A DNA stretch of 64,000 bases from Lacisediminimonas profundi (GTDB taxonomy: Bacteria > Pseudomonadota > Gammaproteobacteria > Burkholderiales > Burkholderiaceae_D), in contig NZ_VTTH01000002.1 of NCBI RefSeq assembly GCF_008831265.1, forward strand, positions 558,001 to 622,000, read 5' to 3'. Position numbers and translations under genes: made by a program. Below are positions 16,966 through 27,465 of the stretch, one piece after another. The number at the start of each line of letters is the position of its first letter. Within the stretch, counting starts at the first letter, position 1. The notes under the pieces were generated by a model that saw only the letters and a program-made list of their open reading frames with translations, searched no databases and was not told the origin of the DNA.

Positions 16966-18264
16966 TCAATGAAATGCGGTATTGCGAGCTTCCATCACGC
17001 CAGCAACCGTGAAGAAAGATCCGAAGACCACAATTCTATCATCCTCCCCTGCCGCGCTTAATGCCATATGGAAAGCTTCTGCCGGCGACGAAAAGCTTTT
17101 GATGCTTCTATCCTGCTTCGGTTCAATGCTTTCTGTCACGCCCGCTGCCGAAAGGGCCGATTCCAGCTGCTCGGTGCTGGCGGCGCGCGGTAGCGGCAGC
17201 GCAGTCAGGTACCAATGATCGATCCGAGTGTTCAATTTGGAAACAATGCCCGCAATGTCCTTGTCCTGCATGCAACCGAATACCGCATAGGTGTACCGGT
17301 AAAAGCCCATGTTGTCGAGATTATGGGCCAGTGCCGCTGCAGCATGCGGGTTGTGCGCCACATCGAGGATGACGGTCGGACGCCCGGGCAGCACCTGGAA
17401 GCGGCCGGGCAACTCGACCATCGCGAGGCCGGTCCTGATCTCCTGTGCGCCAAGCGGCAGGCGCAGCCGTAGCGCCTCGCAGGCGGCGATGGCGGCAGAG
17501 GCATTCAACAACTGGTTTGCGCCGCGCAGCGCGGGGTAGCCGAGCGAACTGCGGCGCTGGCTGCGGCCGCCATAATTCCATTGCTGCTTGTCGCCCGAAT
17601 AATTGAAATCGCGGCCAAACAACCACAGGTCCGCCCCGATTTTTTCGGCGTGATCGATCAGCGATTGCGGCGGCTGCGGATCGCTGCAGATGGCAGCCCT
17701 GCCGGCGCGGAAAATGCCTGCTTTCTCGAATCCGATCGCGTCGCGCGTCTGGCCGAGATACTCGGTATGGTCGATGTCGACACTGGTCACGATCGCCACG
17801 TCGGCGTCGATCACATTCACGGCGTCCAGCCGGCCACCCAATCCCACTTCCAGGATCACGGCGTCCAGGCCGGCTTGCGAAAACATCCGCAGTATTGCCA
17901 GCGTGGTGAATTCGAAGTAGGTCAGCGAGACTTCGCCGCGCGCCGCTTCCACCGCCTCGAAATTCTCGATGAAGGCCTGATCGTCGGCGCTTTCGCCATT
18001 GATGCGCGCGCGTTCGTTGAAATGCAGCAAATGGGGCGATGTGTACAGCCCGACCCGATAACCACCCTGCATCAGGATAGCCTCCAGCATGGCGCAGGTC
18101 GATCCCTTGCCATTGGTGCCGCCGACAGTAATCACCGGGCAATCAAAGGCCAGCCCGAGCCGGCGAGCAACCTCGGCCACGCGCTCCAGGCCCATGTCGA
18201 TTGCCTTGAAATGCATGGTCTCCAGCCGCTTGAGCCAGTCTGCGAGTGAAGAAGGAGTTTGCAT
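16966..18264 (-). CDS. folC: Bifunctional dihydrofolate/folylpolyglutamate synthase
   Basis: A 432-residue Mur-ligase-type enzyme that adds glutamate to dihydropteroate and to folates. The ATP loop is VGGTNGKGSTCAMLE, followed by GLYTSPHLLHFNERARING and the DIDHTEYLG motif; DVAHNPHAAAAL marks the C-terminal domain. ATG 18264 gives the usual start (SLADWLKRLETMHFKAIDMGLERV); an upstream in-frame ATG at 18285 is possible. A strong terminator (18292-18321) separates it from accD, so folC probably starts its own operon with the SPOR gene, cvpA and purF. Confidence 0.95.
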   Translation of the reverse strand: MQTPSSLADWLKRLETMHFKAIDMGLERVAEVARRLGLAFDCPVITVGGTNGKGSTCAMLEAILMQGGYRVGLYTSPHLLHFNERARINGESADDQAFIENFEAVEAARGEVSLTYFEFTTLAILRMFSQAGLDAVILEVGLGGRLDAVNVIDADVAIVTSVDIDHTEYLGQTRDAIGFEKAGIFRAGRAAICSDPQPPQSLIDHAEKIGADLWLFGRDFNYSGDKQQWNYGGRSQRRSSLGYPALRGANQLLNASAAIAACEALRLRLPLGAQEIRTGLAMVELPGRFQVLPGRPTVILDVAHNPHAAAALAHNLDNMGFYRYTYAVFGCMQDKDIAGIVSKLNTRIDHWYLTALPLPRAASTEQLESALSAAGVTESIEPKQDRSIKSFSSPAEAFHMALSAAGEDDRIVVFGSFFTVAGVMEARNTAFH

Positions 18265-18291
18265 GGAGATCACTTGAGGATGCATCGGAAA

Positions 18292-18321
18292 TTAAAAAGC
18301 CCGGACCGCGGGGTCCGGGCT
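18292..18321 (-). terminator. Rho-independent terminator after accD
   Basis: On the minus strand the arm AGCCCGGACC-type stem (18298-18307 pairing with 18312-18321) has a 4-base loop and is followed at once by TTTTTAAT. It lies 20 bases past the accD stop and 28 bases before the folC start, so it ends the trp-accD transcript. Confidence 0.92.
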
Positions 18322-18340
18322 CGGGAAGCGGGGAGGATGG

Positions 18341-19213
18341 TCAGGCAATCACGTCGACAGACTGGTTCTGCAGCAGCGCCAGCAGGCGCGCGATCTCGTC
18401 ACGCATCTTGCGGCGATCGACAATCATGTCCACGGCCCCTTTTTGCATCAGAAACTCGGCACGCTGGAAACCCTCTGGCAGCTTCTCGCGCACGGTATTC
18501 TCGATCACGCGAGGACCGGCGAATCCGATCAGCGCCTTCGGTTCGGCAATCACGACATCGCCCATGAATGCGAACGATGCGGACACGCCGCCCATGGTCG
18601 GATCGGTCAGCACCGAGATGAACGGCAGCTTCTTCTCCGACAGCAGGGTCAGCATCGCGGTGGTCTTGGTCATCTGCATCAGGGACAGCAAACCTTCCTG
18701 CATGCGCGCACCGCCGGTCGCGGTGACGCAGATGAATGGCACCTTCTGCTCCAGCGCAGCCTGGGCGCCGCGCACGAAACGCTCGCCAACGACCGAACCC
18801 ATCGAGCCGCCCATGAATTCGAATTCAAAACAAGCCAGCACCACCGGCAGCGCCCGGATCGAACCGCCGACCACGACCAGCGCGTCGGTCTCGCCGGTCG
18901 ACTCGATAGCGTCCTTCAGGCGATCCGGATATTTTTTGCTGTCCTTGAACTTGAGCGTGTCGACCGGCAATACCTCCTGGCCGATCTCGTAGCGGCCTTC
19001 GGCATCCAGCAGCGCGTCCACGCGCTCGCGGGCACGGATGCGCATGTGGTGGTCGCACTTCGGGCAGACATGAAGGTTGGATTCGAGGTCGGTACGGTAG
19101 AGCACTGCCTCGCAAGACGGGCATTTCACCCACAGCCCTTCGGGGACGGAGCGCCGGGTCGACGCGTCAGTGCGCTGGATGCGCGGCGGCAGCAGTTTTT
19201 CCAGCCAGCTCAT
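18341..19213 (-). CDS. accD: Acetyl-CoA carboxylase carboxyltransferase subunit beta
   Basis: A 290-residue subunit of the heteromeric acetyl-CoA carboxylase that makes malonyl-CoA for fatty acid synthesis. The N-terminal four-Cys zinc finger is intact ([16 protein letters not shown] then CPKC, about residues 26-48). The crotonase-fold region has the expected GGARMQEG motif and [18 protein letters not shown] 19213 starts [14 protein letters not shown], the family norm. It follows trpA by about 200 bases, a gap that holds a heptamer repeat, and ends at a clear terminator. Confidence 0.97.
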   Translation of the reverse strand: MSWLEKLLPPRIQRTDASTRRSVPEGLWVKCPSCEAVLYRTDLESNLHVCPKCDHHMRIRARERVDALLDAEGRYEIGQEVLPVDTLKFKDSKKYPDRLKDAIESTGETDALVVVGGSIRALPVVLACFEFEFMGGSMGSVVGERFVRGAQAALEQKVPFICVTATGGARMQEGLLSLMQMTKTTAMLTLLSEKKLPFISVLTDPTMGGVSASFAFMGDVVIAEPKALIGFAGPRVIENTVREKLPEGFQRAEFLMQKGAVDMIVDRRKMRDEIARLLALLQNQSVDVIA

Positions 19214-19273
19214 TTGGACCTCATTTTTCTGGTTTCGAGTGGTAATTCGAATGTAATTCAAATGCAAATTGCC

Positions 19274-19308
19274 AAGTGCCAAGTACCAGGTACCAGGTAC
19301 CAAGTACA
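19274..19308. repeat. 7-bp tandem repeat upstream of accD
   Basis: Five adjacent copies of a heptamer of consensus ARGTACC (AAGTGCC, AAGTACC, AGGTACC, AGGTACC, AAGTACA) occupy 19274-19308, about 60 bases upstream of the accD start codon in the trpA-accD gap. No other feature is visible in this gap. Confidence 0.85.
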
Positions 19309-19411
19309 GGACCTGACGATGGAGACCGCGCATTGTAGCGTCCCGATGGTCCGCAGCCAACCCGCCGGACTTGCCCGGGTCAGGCAATGCCGACGGCGCC
19401 CATCTTACACC

Positions 19412-20209
19412 TCAGGCATCAAGGGCGCGGCGGATACCCGCCAGGAAGCTTTCGGCGGCATCGACCATCTGCTCGCGCGGATGATTTTCCATTTCCTGGA
19501 TGATGCGGCTGCCGATCACGACTGCATCGGCGACGGTTGCGACCGCACGCGCGGTCTCGCCGTCGCGAATGCCGAAGCCGACGCCGATCGGCAGCTTGAC
19601 ATGACGCCGGACCGCGGCAATGCGCTGCGCAACGTCGTCGATGTCGATATTGGCCGCCCCGGTGACGCCCTTGAGCGAGACGTAATAGCAAAAGCCGCTG
19701 CCGAGCTGGCCGACCTGGGCCATCCGTTCCTCGGTCGAGGTCGGCGCCAGCAGGAAGATCGTATCCATGCCGTTTTCATGCATGGTCTGCGCATACTGCT
19801 CGCACTCCTCGGGCGGATAGTCGACCACGATGGTAGCGTCCACCCCGGCCTCCTTCGCAGCAGCGATGAAGGCCGCCTGCCCCATATGCTCGATCGGGTT
19901 GGCATAGCCCATCAACACCACCGGCGTGGTGGTGTTGGTCTGGCGGAAGGTCCGGACGTAACCGATCACGTCCGTGATCGACACGTTGAACTTGAGCGCC
20001 CGCTCGCAGGCGCGCTGGATCACCGGCCCTTCAGCCATCGGGTCGGAAAACGGCACGCCCAGTTCCAGGATGTCGGCGCCGGCGCGAACCAGCGCATGCA
20101 TCAGCGGAACGGTGATCGCCGGATCGGGATCGCCGGCGGTGATGAAGGGAATCAGGGCCTTCTTTTTCTGCGCCGCGAGGGCGGCAAATGTCGGTGCTAT
20201 GCGGGACAT
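19412..20209 (-). CDS. trpA: Tryptophan synthase alpha chain
   Basis: A 265-residue TIM-barrel subunit that cleaves indole-3-glycerol phosphate to indole. The catalytic Glu and Asp are in [14 protein letters not shown], and the phosphate-binding segments [11 protein letters not shown] and VIGSRI are present. ATG 20209 starts [30 protein letters not shown], the expected N-terminus. It lies 14 bases after trpB. Confidence 0.97.
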   Translation of the reverse strand: MSRIAPTFAALAAQKKKALIPFITAGDPDPAITVPLMHALVRAGADILELGVPFSDPMAEGPVIQRACERALKFNVSITDVIGYVRTFRQTNTTTPVVLMGYANPIEHMGQAAFIAAAKEAGVDATIVVDYPPEECEQYAQTMHENGMDTIFLLAPTSTEERMAQVGQLGSGFCYYVSLKGVTGAANIDIDDVAQRIAAVRRHVKLPIGVGFGIRDGETARAVATVADAVVIGSRIIQEMENHPREQMVDAAESFLAGIRRALDA

Positions 20210-20223
20210 GCTGGATCGCCTTC

Positions 20224-21477
20224 TCAGATTTTTTTCTTGTCGAATTCGGCGACCGTGTGCATATCCTTGTCGCCCCGGCCGGACAGATTGACCAGGATGG
20301 TCTTGTCCTTCGGCAGCGTGGCCGCCAACTTGGCCGCGTAAGCCAAGGCATGGCTCGACTCCAGCGCCGGGATGATGCCTTCGATCCGGCAGCAAGTATG
20401 GAAAGCGGCAACCGCCTCGTCGTCGGTGACGGAAACATACTGCGCCCGTCCGGAGTCCTTGAGCCACGCGTGTTCCGGACCGACGCCGGGATAGTCCAGG
20501 CCAGCCGACACGGAATGGGTTTCGATGATCTGCCCGTTCTTGTCCTGCAGCAGGTAGGTCCGGTTGCCGTGCAGCACGCCGGGCGTGCCGGCCAGCAGCG
20601 CTGCCGCATGCCTGCCGGTCTCCAGGCCGTCGCCTGCCGGTTCCACGCCGATCAGCTTGACGTCCGTCTCGTCGATGTACGGATAGAAAATGCCCATTGC
20701 GTTCGAGCCGCCGCCGACGCAGGCCATCACGTAATCCGGCTGGCGGCCGGTCATCTCCGGCATCTGGACCAGGCACTCCTGCCCGATCACGGACTGGAAG
20801 TCGCGCACCATCATCGGGTACGGATGCGGTCCGGCGACGGTACCGATGATGTAGAACGTGTTCTCGACATTCGTCACCCAATCGCGCATGGCTTCGTTGA
20901 GCGCATCCTTGAGTGTCTTCGAGCCGGACTCGACCGGCACCACCTTGGCGCCCAGCAGCTCCATCCGGTACACGTTCTGCACCTGGCGCCGGGTGTCCTC
21001 GCTGCCCATGTACACCACGCATTCGAGGCCGAAGCGGGCGCAGATGGTCGCGGTGGCGACGCCGTGCTGGCCGGCCCCGGTTTCGGCAATCACGCGCGGC
21101 TTGCCCATGCGCTTGGCCAGCAAGGCCTGGCCCATCACGTTGTTGACCTTGTGGGCGCCGGTGTGGTTCAGGTCTTCGCGCTTGAAGTAGATTTGCGCGC
21201 CGCCCATCATGTCGGACCAGCGCTTTGCGTGGTAGATCGGGCTGGGACGCCCGACGAAATGCTTGAGCTCGTAGCGGAATTCCTCAAGGAATTCCGGATC
21301 GTCGCGATAGTGCGCGTAGGCGCTTTTCAGCTCGTCGAGCGCATGCGTCAGGGTCTCCGACACGAAGCTGCCGCCATAGGGGCCGAAATGGCCGCGTGCG
21401 TCCGGCAGGTTGTAGTGGGCGGCATGGTACAAGGCCTGCCCTTCCGGATGGCTATCGAGTGCAGTAAGTTCTTTCAT
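20224..21477 (-). CDS. trpB: Tryptophan synthase beta chain
   Basis: A 417-residue PLP enzyme that joins indole and serine to make tryptophan. The PLP Lys is in HTGAHKVNN, the catalytic Glu region is [12 protein letters not shown], and the phosphate cup is [10 protein letters not shown]. The N-terminus ([22 protein letters not shown]) is the usual COMM-preceding start. It lies between trpF and trpA in the standard trpFBA order of betaproteobacteria. Confidence 0.98.
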   Translation of the reverse strand: MKELTALDSHPEGQALYHAAHYNLPDARGHFGPYGGSFVSETLTHALDELKSAYAHYRDDPEFLEEFRYELKHFVGRPSPIYHAKRWSDMMGGAQIYFKREDLNHTGAHKVNNVMGQALLAKRMGKPRVIAETGAGQHGVATATICARFGLECVVYMGSEDTRRQVQNVYRMELLGAKVVPVESGSKTLKDALNEAMRDWVTNVENTFYIIGTVAGPHPYPMMVRDFQSVIGQECLVQMPEMTGRQPDYVMACVGGGSNAMGIFYPYIDETDVKLIGVEPAGDGLETGRHAAALLAGTPGVLHGNRTYLLQDKNGQIIETHSVSAGLDYPGVGPEHAWLKDSGRAQYVSVTDDEAVAAFHTCCRIEGIIPALESSHALAYAAKLAATLPKDKTILVNLSGRGDKDMHTVAEFDKKKI

Positions 21478-21503
21478 GAAATTCCTCGGGTATCTTGTTC
21501 AGT

Positions 21504-22169
21504 TCAGCTGCCGGCGTCCGCATTGCGGACCGCGCGAACGAAGTCGTGCATCTTGCCGGCGTCCTTGATGCCCTTCTCGCGCTCGATGCCGCTGCTGACA
21601 TCGACCGCATACGGGCGCAGGCGCGCCACTGCGTCAGTGACGTTGTGTGTGTTCAACCCACCACTCAAAACGACCCGAGGCGCGAGTTCTGCAGGAACGA
21701 GAGACCAATCGAAGACCTTTCCGCTGCCGCCGTAGGCGTCGACCCAGGTGTCGAGCAGCAGTGCTGAAAAATAGGGGCTGGCAGTGCGATATGCCCGTTC
21801 GCATTCTAGCAAATCATCGGGCTTCGTATCGGGCGCGACGCGCAGCGCGCGCAGGAAAGGCCGGCCAAGCGCGGCGGCAATGCCGGCACATTGTTGCGGC
21901 GTTTCATCGCCGTGGAATTGCAGCAGTCCGAGCGGGACCTGTTGCAGCACTTCCCGGACCTGTTCCAGGCTGGCATTGACGAACAATCCAACGACGGTGA
22001 TGAAGGGTGGCAGGCTGCTGGTCAGTTGCCGCCCCTGCTCCGGCGACACGTAACGCGGACTCTTGTCATAGAACACCAGGCCGATGGCGTCGGCCCCTGC
22101 ATCCACTGCAGCCTGGACATCTTCCGGCCGGGACAGGCCGCACAGCTTGATACGGGTACGAGGTTTCAT
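21504..22169 (-). CDS. trpF: Phosphoribosylanthranilate isomerase
   Basis: A 221-residue TIM-barrel isomerase of tryptophan synthesis. Catalytic Cys is in IKLCGLSRPEDV and the matching Asp lies in the LLLDTWVDAYGGSGK segment; the phosphate site includes LSGGLNTHNV. ATG 22169 overlaps the truA stop by four bases (ATGA), giving translational coupling. A longer in-frame extension to 22223 would lie inside truA and adds nothing conserved. Confidence 0.96.
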   Translation of the reverse strand: MKPRTRIKLCGLSRPEDVQAAVDAGADAIGLVFYDKSPRYVSPEQGRQLTSSLPPFITVVGLFVNASLEQVREVLQQVPLGLLQFHGDETPQQCAGIAAALGRPFLRALRVAPDTKPDDLLECERAYRTASPYFSALLLDTWVDAYGGSGKVFDWSLVPAELAPRVVLSGGLNTHNVTDAVARLRPYAVDVSSGIEREKGIKDAGKMHDFVRAVRNADAGS

Positions 22170-22987
22170 GGATGAATGCCGAGCTGGGGAAAGGCGCTGC
22201 GCGCGGCTTGCGGCAACTGCCATTTCGCGTCGTAGTCTACTCGCGCCAGGTAAAGTCCGTCAGGAGAGAATGTCGGGGCAGCCTGGTGCCGGTCGCCGCC
22301 GTCGAGCAGTTCTGCGATCCATTCCGGCGGGTGCGAACCATTGCCGACGTAGATCAACGAGCCCACGATATTACGCACCATGTGGTGCAGGAAAGCGTTG
22401 GCCCGCACAGTGAAGACCAGCATGTCACCCTGGCGCGTCACTTGTGCCTCGTGCAGCTCCCGGACCGGGGTTTTGGCCTGGCACTGGGCCGCGCGGAATG
22501 CCGAAAAATCATGGGTGCCCGTCAGCAGCCTGGCGGCGTCCTGCATCCGGACTTCGTCCAGCGGACGAAATACCCAGCCGGCACGCTGCCGCAGCAGCGG
22601 CGAGCGAACCGGGTTGTTGTAGATCAGGTAATGGTAGGTGCGGCCAGTCGCACTGTAGCGGGCGTGGAACTGCTCGTCCCCGAACTGCGGCAACGGATGC
22701 GCCCAGCGCACCGCGATTGACGGCGGCAGGTTGGCATTCAGGCCCCTGACCCAGGACACCGTCTCGCGGTGCACATCCGTGTCGAGGTGAACCACCTGCT
22801 CCAGCGCATGCACGCCGGCATCGGTCCTTCCCGCGCACTGGACGTGGATAGCCTGGCCGGTAAATTTGCGCAAAGCCTGCTCCAGGATATCCTGGATTGC
22901 GTCGCGCGATGGCTGGGTCTGCCATCCTTTCCACGGCGAGCCGTCGTACTCGATTCCCAGCGCAATACGTTTCAAATCCGTTTCCAT
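22166..22987 (-). CDS. truA: tRNA pseudouridine(38-40) synthase
   Basis: A 273-residue enzyme that isomerises uridines 38-40 of the tRNA anticodon arm. The catalytic Asp lies in CAGRTDAGVHALEQVVH and the substrate loop YNNPVRSPLLRQRAGW is present. ATG 22987 gives ETDLKRIALGIEYDGSPWKGWQ, the normal start. It sits between fimV and trpF, as in other Burkholderiales, and is separated from fimV by a strong terminator, so it is the likely first gene of the truA-trpFBA-accD unit. Confidence 0.96.
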   Translation of the reverse strand: METDLKRIALGIEYDGSPWKGWQTQPSRDAIQDILEQALRKFTGQAIHVQCAGRTDAGVHALEQVVHLDTDVHRETVSWVRGLNANLPPSIAVRWAHPLPQFGDEQFHARYSATGRTYHYLIYNNPVRSPLLRQRAGWVFRPLDEVRMQDAARLLTGTHDFSAFRAAQCQAKTPVRELHEAQVTRQGDMLVFTVRANAFLHHMVRNIVGSLIYVGNGSHPPEWIAELLDGGDRHQAAPTFSPDGLYLARVDYDAKWQLPQAARSAFPQLGIHP

Positions 22988-23027
22988 CTCCGCTCCATGT
23001 CGGCACGGAGCATGCCAGATTCCTCGG

Positions 23028-23065
23028 AGAAAAACAAAACGTGCGCCCCGCGAGGAGCGCACGTT
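23028..23065 (-). terminator. Rho-independent terminator after fimV
   Basis: On the minus strand AACGTGCGC (23065-23057) pairs with GCGCACGTT (23046-23038) around a short loop and is followed by TTGTTTTTC. It lies about 60 bases beyond the fimV stop and before truA. Confidence 0.92.
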
Positions 23066-23126
23066 GGCGAATGCAGACTGGCCTGGCGCGGCTGGTTCCG
23101 GCCCCGGACGTCAAGCTGACGCGGAC

Positions 23127-26003
23127 TCAGCCGATGTTGAGCAGCATCGCTTGCGCCGTTGCGACCTGGTCCGGGGTCCCGCCCTTCAGGACTTCGGCCA
23201 GCAACTCGCGCGCACCTTCGGTATCACCGATTTCCTGATAGGCCAGGGCAAGGTCGAGCTTGGTCGCCATCTCGGCATTGCCGGCGACCGCTTCGGCAAC
23301 TTTCGGCTCCTCCGCGGCAGCAGTTGCCTGGGGATCCAGTTCGAGGCTGATCGAGGACAGGTCGAATCCGGCTGCCAGCGACGCCCTGTCCGACGCTTCA
23401 TCCAGCGGTTGCGTCAGCGCAGGAATGCCGACTTCCAGCTCCTCCGGCTCGTCGTCCATCCCGTCGATCGCAGGAAGAGCCTCGACTGGGCGCGGCTCCA
23501 CCGGCTTGAGCAAGTCAAAGTTGAAGTCGAACGCCGACGGCTCGCTTCCTGCATCCACGACCGGCGCCGCGATTTCGTCGGAGAGGGCCGGTAGCGACTC
23601 GGACGCGATCTCCGGTTCGGGGGCTACAGACAAGGAAGCATCGGACGAAAGATTGGACGAGGTACCTGACGAAAGAGCGACCCGCTTGGGGGTCAGGTCG
23701 CCGAGGTCAAAGTCGAAGTCCAGCGTGTTGCCTTCGCTCGCCGGTTCGATGCGAGCATCAGGTGCCGCCAGTGCCGCTGCAGCGCGGACTGGCTCCGGCG
23801 AGTCGAATTCGAGCAGGTTGGTGTCGGCCGGGGCTTCCACGGCAGCGACCGGCGCAGTGGCTTGCGCAGCCACCATTGCCGGCGCCGGGGCCGCAGGGGC
23901 CGGCGCGTCATCGAACACCAGCCCCTCGCTGTCATCCTGCCCTTCTGCATGAGCGCCGCTGGTGGTATTCAGCAAGGCATCGAGATCGAGATCGTCGGTG
24001 CCGGCCCTGGTCACTGGAGCGGCCGCCTGGCCGTCCTTGCGTGCATTGGCGTACAACGGATTCGCAGGATCGATCGTGGCGCCCAACTCCACTGCATGCT
24101 CCCACTCCGGGCATTCGCCCTTGGTCATGCTGTACAGCTCGCTGGCAACGGTGTCGAAGGCGCGCAAGTCCCTGCGGCTGGCATAGATCTCAAGCAGCTT
24201 GAGACGCACCGCATGACGCTCGGGCTGGGTGCGCAGCGCTTCCCTGAGAATTTCCTCCGCCTGGGCATCGCGGCCATAGGCGATATAAACGTCCGCTTCG
24301 GCAACCGGATCCACTTCGTTGGTATCGAGCTGGCTGGCGGATGGCGTGAAGCTGGAGTTGAACACGCTGTTGTTGGTGTCCACGCTCTGTCCGCCGGTGG
24401 TGCCGAACAGCGAGTTCGTCTTCATCCCGGTTTCGGACAGTATCGCGCTGTCGCTGAATTGTTTTCTGAGCTCGCGGCGCTTGCGCCCGATGCGTATGCC
24501 AAACCACGCCAGCGCTGCCAGCAGCAGTCCGCCGGCACCAAGCAGCAAGGGGTTGTCCAGCACTTCCTCGACCAGAGTCGGCGGCGGCGGTGGGGGCGGT
24601 GGAGCAATCTTTGGCCTGGCCGGTGGCTTGACCGCTGCCGGGGCCGGCGTCGGACCCGCCACGGCGGCGGCGGGCGGCGTTGATCCCGGCCCCGATGCTA
24701 CGGGCGCTGCGGGAGCAGGTGATGCACCGGCGGGGGCCGGCGCGCCTGCGGAGCCTGCGGCTGCGCCCGCTGCCATCGCGGCATCGGGCTTGCTGCCTGC
24801 CTGCTGCTGTTGATCCGCCATGCCCTTGTTCTTCAGCTCCAGCAGTTTCTGCAGGTCGCTGACATTCTTTTCAAGTTCCCTGACACGCCCCTGGGCATCG
24901 GCTGCTGCCTTGTCACGCGCAATCTTGTCCTCGGGGCCCGCCGCGGCGCCTTGCGCCAGGCCGGAACTGGATACGGTCAGCCGGTCTTTTGCGGTATTGG
25001 CAGGGGTTGCCTGCTCTTCGACGCGGGCGGTGATCTTGCCGCCAGCGGTCTGCCCGGCTTCGGCCGTGCCACGCGGGGCGGCGGTCGCAGCCTGACCCGC
25101 CAGCTTGGCGCGGTAGCTGTTGAAATCGGCAGCCTGGGCCACGATCACGCCACGCGCCTCGCCCTGGGTTGTCGAACCCGCAGACTCGCTGTCCGGCACT
25201 TTCAGAATCTGGCCGCTACGCAGGCGGTTCATGTTGTTGCCGGCAAATGCATCAGGGTTGGCCCGGTACAAGGCAACCAGCATCTGGTCCAGCGACACAC
25301 CCTCCGGCTTCAGATCGGCGGCAATCCTGCCCAGCGTATCGCCGCGCTTGACCTGTATCTCCTGGCCGCTCGTTGTCCCGGGGCTTGCGGCCGGCGCCGG
25401 CCGCCGCGCGTTTTCGGCGGACCCTGCCGCAGTACGGCGCGACTGGGCGCGCGTGGCCGGGTCGGATTTTGCGGGCCTTGCAGTTTTTCCAGCGGCAGCG
25501 GCATCCTGGCTGGCTGGCGCTTGCCCGGCGGCAGGTGCCTGGGCAGTCTGGGCCGGCTGGACACTACGCAATTCAGGCGGATCGAGCAGGAAGGTGTATT
25601 CCCGCACCAGGCGGCTATTGGCGCTCGTGACCTCCAGCAGCAGGTCGACGAACGGCTCGTTCAGCGCCTTGGCCGAGGTAATGCGAACGACGTGACGGGC
25701 GCCGCGCTGCTCCACTGCAAAACGCAGGCCGTACAGCGCCGGATTGAGCTCGATATTGGCCTGCCGGAAGGCTTCGAGGGGAGCGAGCTTGACCGCCAGG
25801 CCACTGGCCTCGTCACGGCCAACCGAAGTCAGCTCGATCTCCGCATTGAGCGGCTGTCCGAGGCCGGACAAGACGGTAATCTTGCCCAGACCGGCGGCGG
25901 AAGCGCCCGAAAACATGGCGGCAGTCATGACCGCGACACCCAAGGCTTTGATGCGGAAGTGTGGGCGGCGTGGTGGGGTGGTGCATTTATCTTTGGCTGG
26001 CAT
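23127..26003 (-). CDS. fimV: FimV family pilus/polar-hub protein
   Basis: A 958-residue inner membrane protein with peptidoglycan-binding and TPR parts. In order: a signal-type N-terminus ending GASAAGLGKITVLSGLGQPLNAEIEL (the conserved FimV N-terminal domain); a LysM domain (about residues 210-270, VKRGDTLGRIAADLKPEGVSL to RSGQILKVP); a coiled coil (GRVRELEKNVSDLQKLLELKN); an Ala/Pro linker with eight consecutive Pro; one membrane segment; then a TPR-like region (AEEILREALRTQPERHAVRLKLLEIY), an acidic stretch and the FimV C-terminal TPR (ALAYQEIGDTEGARELLAEVLKGGT). In Pseudomonas FimV supports twitching motility and activates cAMP synthesis. ATG 26003 is used; a GTG at 26078 is also in frame. 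Confidence 0.9.
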   Translation of the reverse strand: MPAKDKCTTPPRRPHFRIKALGVAVMTAAMFSGASAAGLGKITVLSGLGQPLNAEIELTSVGRDEASGLAVKLAPLEAFRQANIELNPALYGLRFAVEQRGARHVVRITSAKALNEPFVDLLLEVTSANSRLVREYTFLLDPPELRSVQPAQTAQAPAAGQAPASQDAAAAGKTARPAKSDPATRAQSRRTAAGSAENARRPAPAASPGTTSGQEIQVKRGDTLGRIAADLKPEGVSLDQMLVALYRANPDAFAGNNMNRLRSGQILKVPDSESAGSTTQGEARGVIVAQAADFNSYRAKLAGQAATAAPRGTAEAGQTAGGKITARVEEQATPANTAKDRLTVSSSGLAQGAAAGPEDKIARDKAAADAQGRVRELEKNVSDLQKLLELKNKGMADQQQQAGSKPDAAMAAGAAAGSAGAPAPAGASPAPAAPVASGPGSTPPAAAVAGPTPAPAAVKPPARPKIAPPPPPPPPTLVEEVLDNPLLLGAGGLLLAALAWFGIRIGRKRRELRKQFSDSAILSETGMKTNSLFGTTGGQSVDTNNSVFNSSFTPSASQLDTNEVDPVAEADVYIAYGRDAQAEEILREALRTQPERHAVRLKLLEIYASRRDLRAFDTVASELYSMTKGECPEWEHAVELGATIDPANPLYANARKDGQAAAPVTRAGTDDLDLDALLNTTSGAHAEGQDDSEGLVFDDAPAPAAPAPAMVAAQATAPVAAVEAPADTNLLEFDSPEPVRAAAALAAPDARIEPASEGNTLDFDFDLGDLTPKRVALSSGTSSNLSSDASLSVAPEPEIASESLPALSDEIAAPVVDAGSEPSAFDFNFDLLKPVEPRPVEALPAIDGMDDEPEELEVGIPALTQPLDEASDRASLAAGFDLSSISLELDPQATAAAEEPKVAEAVAGNAEMATKLDLALAYQEIGDTEGARELLAEVLKGGTPDQVATAQAMLLNIG

Positions 26004-26156
26004 GTCTTGGCAGTGTTTTAACGTGGCCCGGCATGATTGCAGGCATCGTTTGTCCTTGCTGGCAGGGGCAAGTTTCACCTTATCATCATGAACTTAGCCC
26101 TGCAAGCGCAAGCAGGTTCGCAGCTTGTGCAATAGACGCAAGATGCTGTCTTCATG

Positions 26157-26204
26157 AAAACAGAACGGGCTGAAACGTTGCCTCGAAACAACGATTCAGC
26201 CCGT
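26157..26204 (-). terminator. Rho-independent terminator after asd
   Basis: A long stem (26165-26180 pairing with 26189-26204, core ACGGGCTGAA / TTCAGCCCGT) is followed on the minus strand by TCTGTTTTC. It lies about 60 bases after the asd stop and upstream of fimV, so fimV is expected to have its own promoter in 26004-26156. Confidence 0.88.
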
Positions 26205-26262
26205 CAGTTACTACCGGAGCCAGTCTGCGGCAAGTCTGCCGTGCGTCCGCCTTTCTTCCCGC

Positions 26263-27402
26263 TCAGGACTCCAGGACGATGCGCAGCATGCGGCGCAATG
26301 GCTCGGCTGCGCCCCAAAGCAACTGGTCGCCGACCGTGAAAGCGGACAGGTACTCGCCGCCCATCTGCATCTTGCGCAAGCGGCCAACCGGAATGCTCAG
26401 GCTACCGGTGACAGCAGCCGGCGTCAGGTCCGTCATCGACGCTTCGCGCGTGTTGGGCACCACTTTCACCCACTGGTTATTGCTGGCGATGATGTCGTTG
26501 ATTTCGTCCAGCGGCACATCCTTCTTCAGCTTGATGGTCAGCGCCTGCGAATGGCAGCGCATGGCGCCGATCCGCACGCACAGGCCGTCAACCGGAATTG
26601 CCGCAGGGGCGGCGGCGCCAAACCCCTCGCCACGACCGAGTATCTTGTTGGTTTCCGCGCCGCCCTTCCACTCCTCGCGCGACATGCCGTTGCCCAGGTC
26701 CTTGTCGATCCAGGGGATCAGGTTGCCGCCCAGCGGTACGCCGAATTGCTTCACTTCGCCGGCATCCATCGAATGCTGGCGGGCCAGGATCTTGCGGTCG
26801 ATTTCGAGAATTGCCGATGCCGGATCGGCCAGCAGGTCCCTGACTTCGGCGTGCAGCGTGCCGAACTGGGTAAGCAGTTCGCGCATGTGCTGGGCGCCGC
26901 CGCCGGAAGCCGCCTGATAGGTCATCGACGTCATCCAGTCGACCAGGTCGTGCTGGAACAGGCCGCCCAGGCCCATCAGCATGCAGGAGACGGTGCAGTT
27001 GCCGCCGATGTAGTTCTTCACGCCATTGCCAAGCGCGCTCCGGATCACATCCAGGTTGACCGGATCGAGCACGATGATCGCATCATCCTTCATGCGCAGC
27101 GTCGAGGCGGCATCGATCCAGTAGCCATTCCAGCCGGCTGCGCGCAGCTTCGGAAACACCTCGGTCGTGTAGTCACCGCCCTGGCAGGTAAGGATGATGT
27201 CGCAGCGCTTGAGCGCCTCGATATCGTTCGCATCCTGCAGGCGCGTCTCGTTCTTCGCCATCGACGGCGCGGCGCCTCCGGCATTGGAGGTCGAGAAAAA
27301 CAGAGGTTCGATATGAGCGAAATCGCCCTCTTCCTGCATGCGCTGCATCAGTACCGAACCCACCATGCCGCGCCAACCAACCAGGCCTACCAGTTTCATC
27401 AT
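26263..27402 (-). CDS. asd: Aspartate-semialdehyde dehydrogenase
   Basis: A 379-residue NADP enzyme making aspartate semialdehyde for lysine, threonine and methionine. The dinucleotide loop is [14 protein letters not shown] and the active-site Cys is in [10 protein letters not shown]. This is the long Gram-negative form, like E. coli Asd. The start is ATG 27402 or the adjacent ATG 27399; AGGGAAAG lies upstream. It follows leuB by about 60 bases, a common betaproteobacterial order, and ends at a strong terminator. Confidence 0.97.
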   Translation of the reverse strand: MMKLVGLVGWRGMVGSVLMQRMQEEGDFAHIEPLFFSTSNAGGAAPSMAKNETRLQDANDIEALKRCDIILTCQGGDYTTEVFPKLRAAGWNGYWIDAASTLRMKDDAIIVLDPVNLDVIRSALGNGVKNYIGGNCTVSCMLMGLGGLFQHDLVDWMTSMTYQAASGGGAQHMRELLTQFGTLHAEVRDLLADPASAILEIDRKILARQHSMDAGEVKQFGVPLGGNLIPWIDKDLGNGMSREEWKGGAETNKILGRGEGFGAAAPAAIPVDGLCVRIGAMRCHSQALTIKLKKDVPLDEINDIIASNNQWVKVVPNTREASMTDLTPAAVTGSLSIPVGRLRKMQMGGEYLSAFTVGDQLLWGAAEPLRRMLRIVLES

Positions 27403-27465
27403 CTTTCCCTGAAAACGCTGCGGGGGTTTCCCGCATCAAAAAACGTACTTGCCACCGCCATCATG

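Noticed and set aside
18443-20341. Plus-strand open frame of 632 codons across accD and trpA
   Set aside because: Antisense shadow; crosses a heptamer repeat and has no recognisable motif.
27420-27436. Hairpin TGCGGG/CCCGCA between leuB and asd as a terminator
   Set aside because: The A-run lies on the wrong side for a minus-strand terminator and the hairpin is next to the asd ribosome site.
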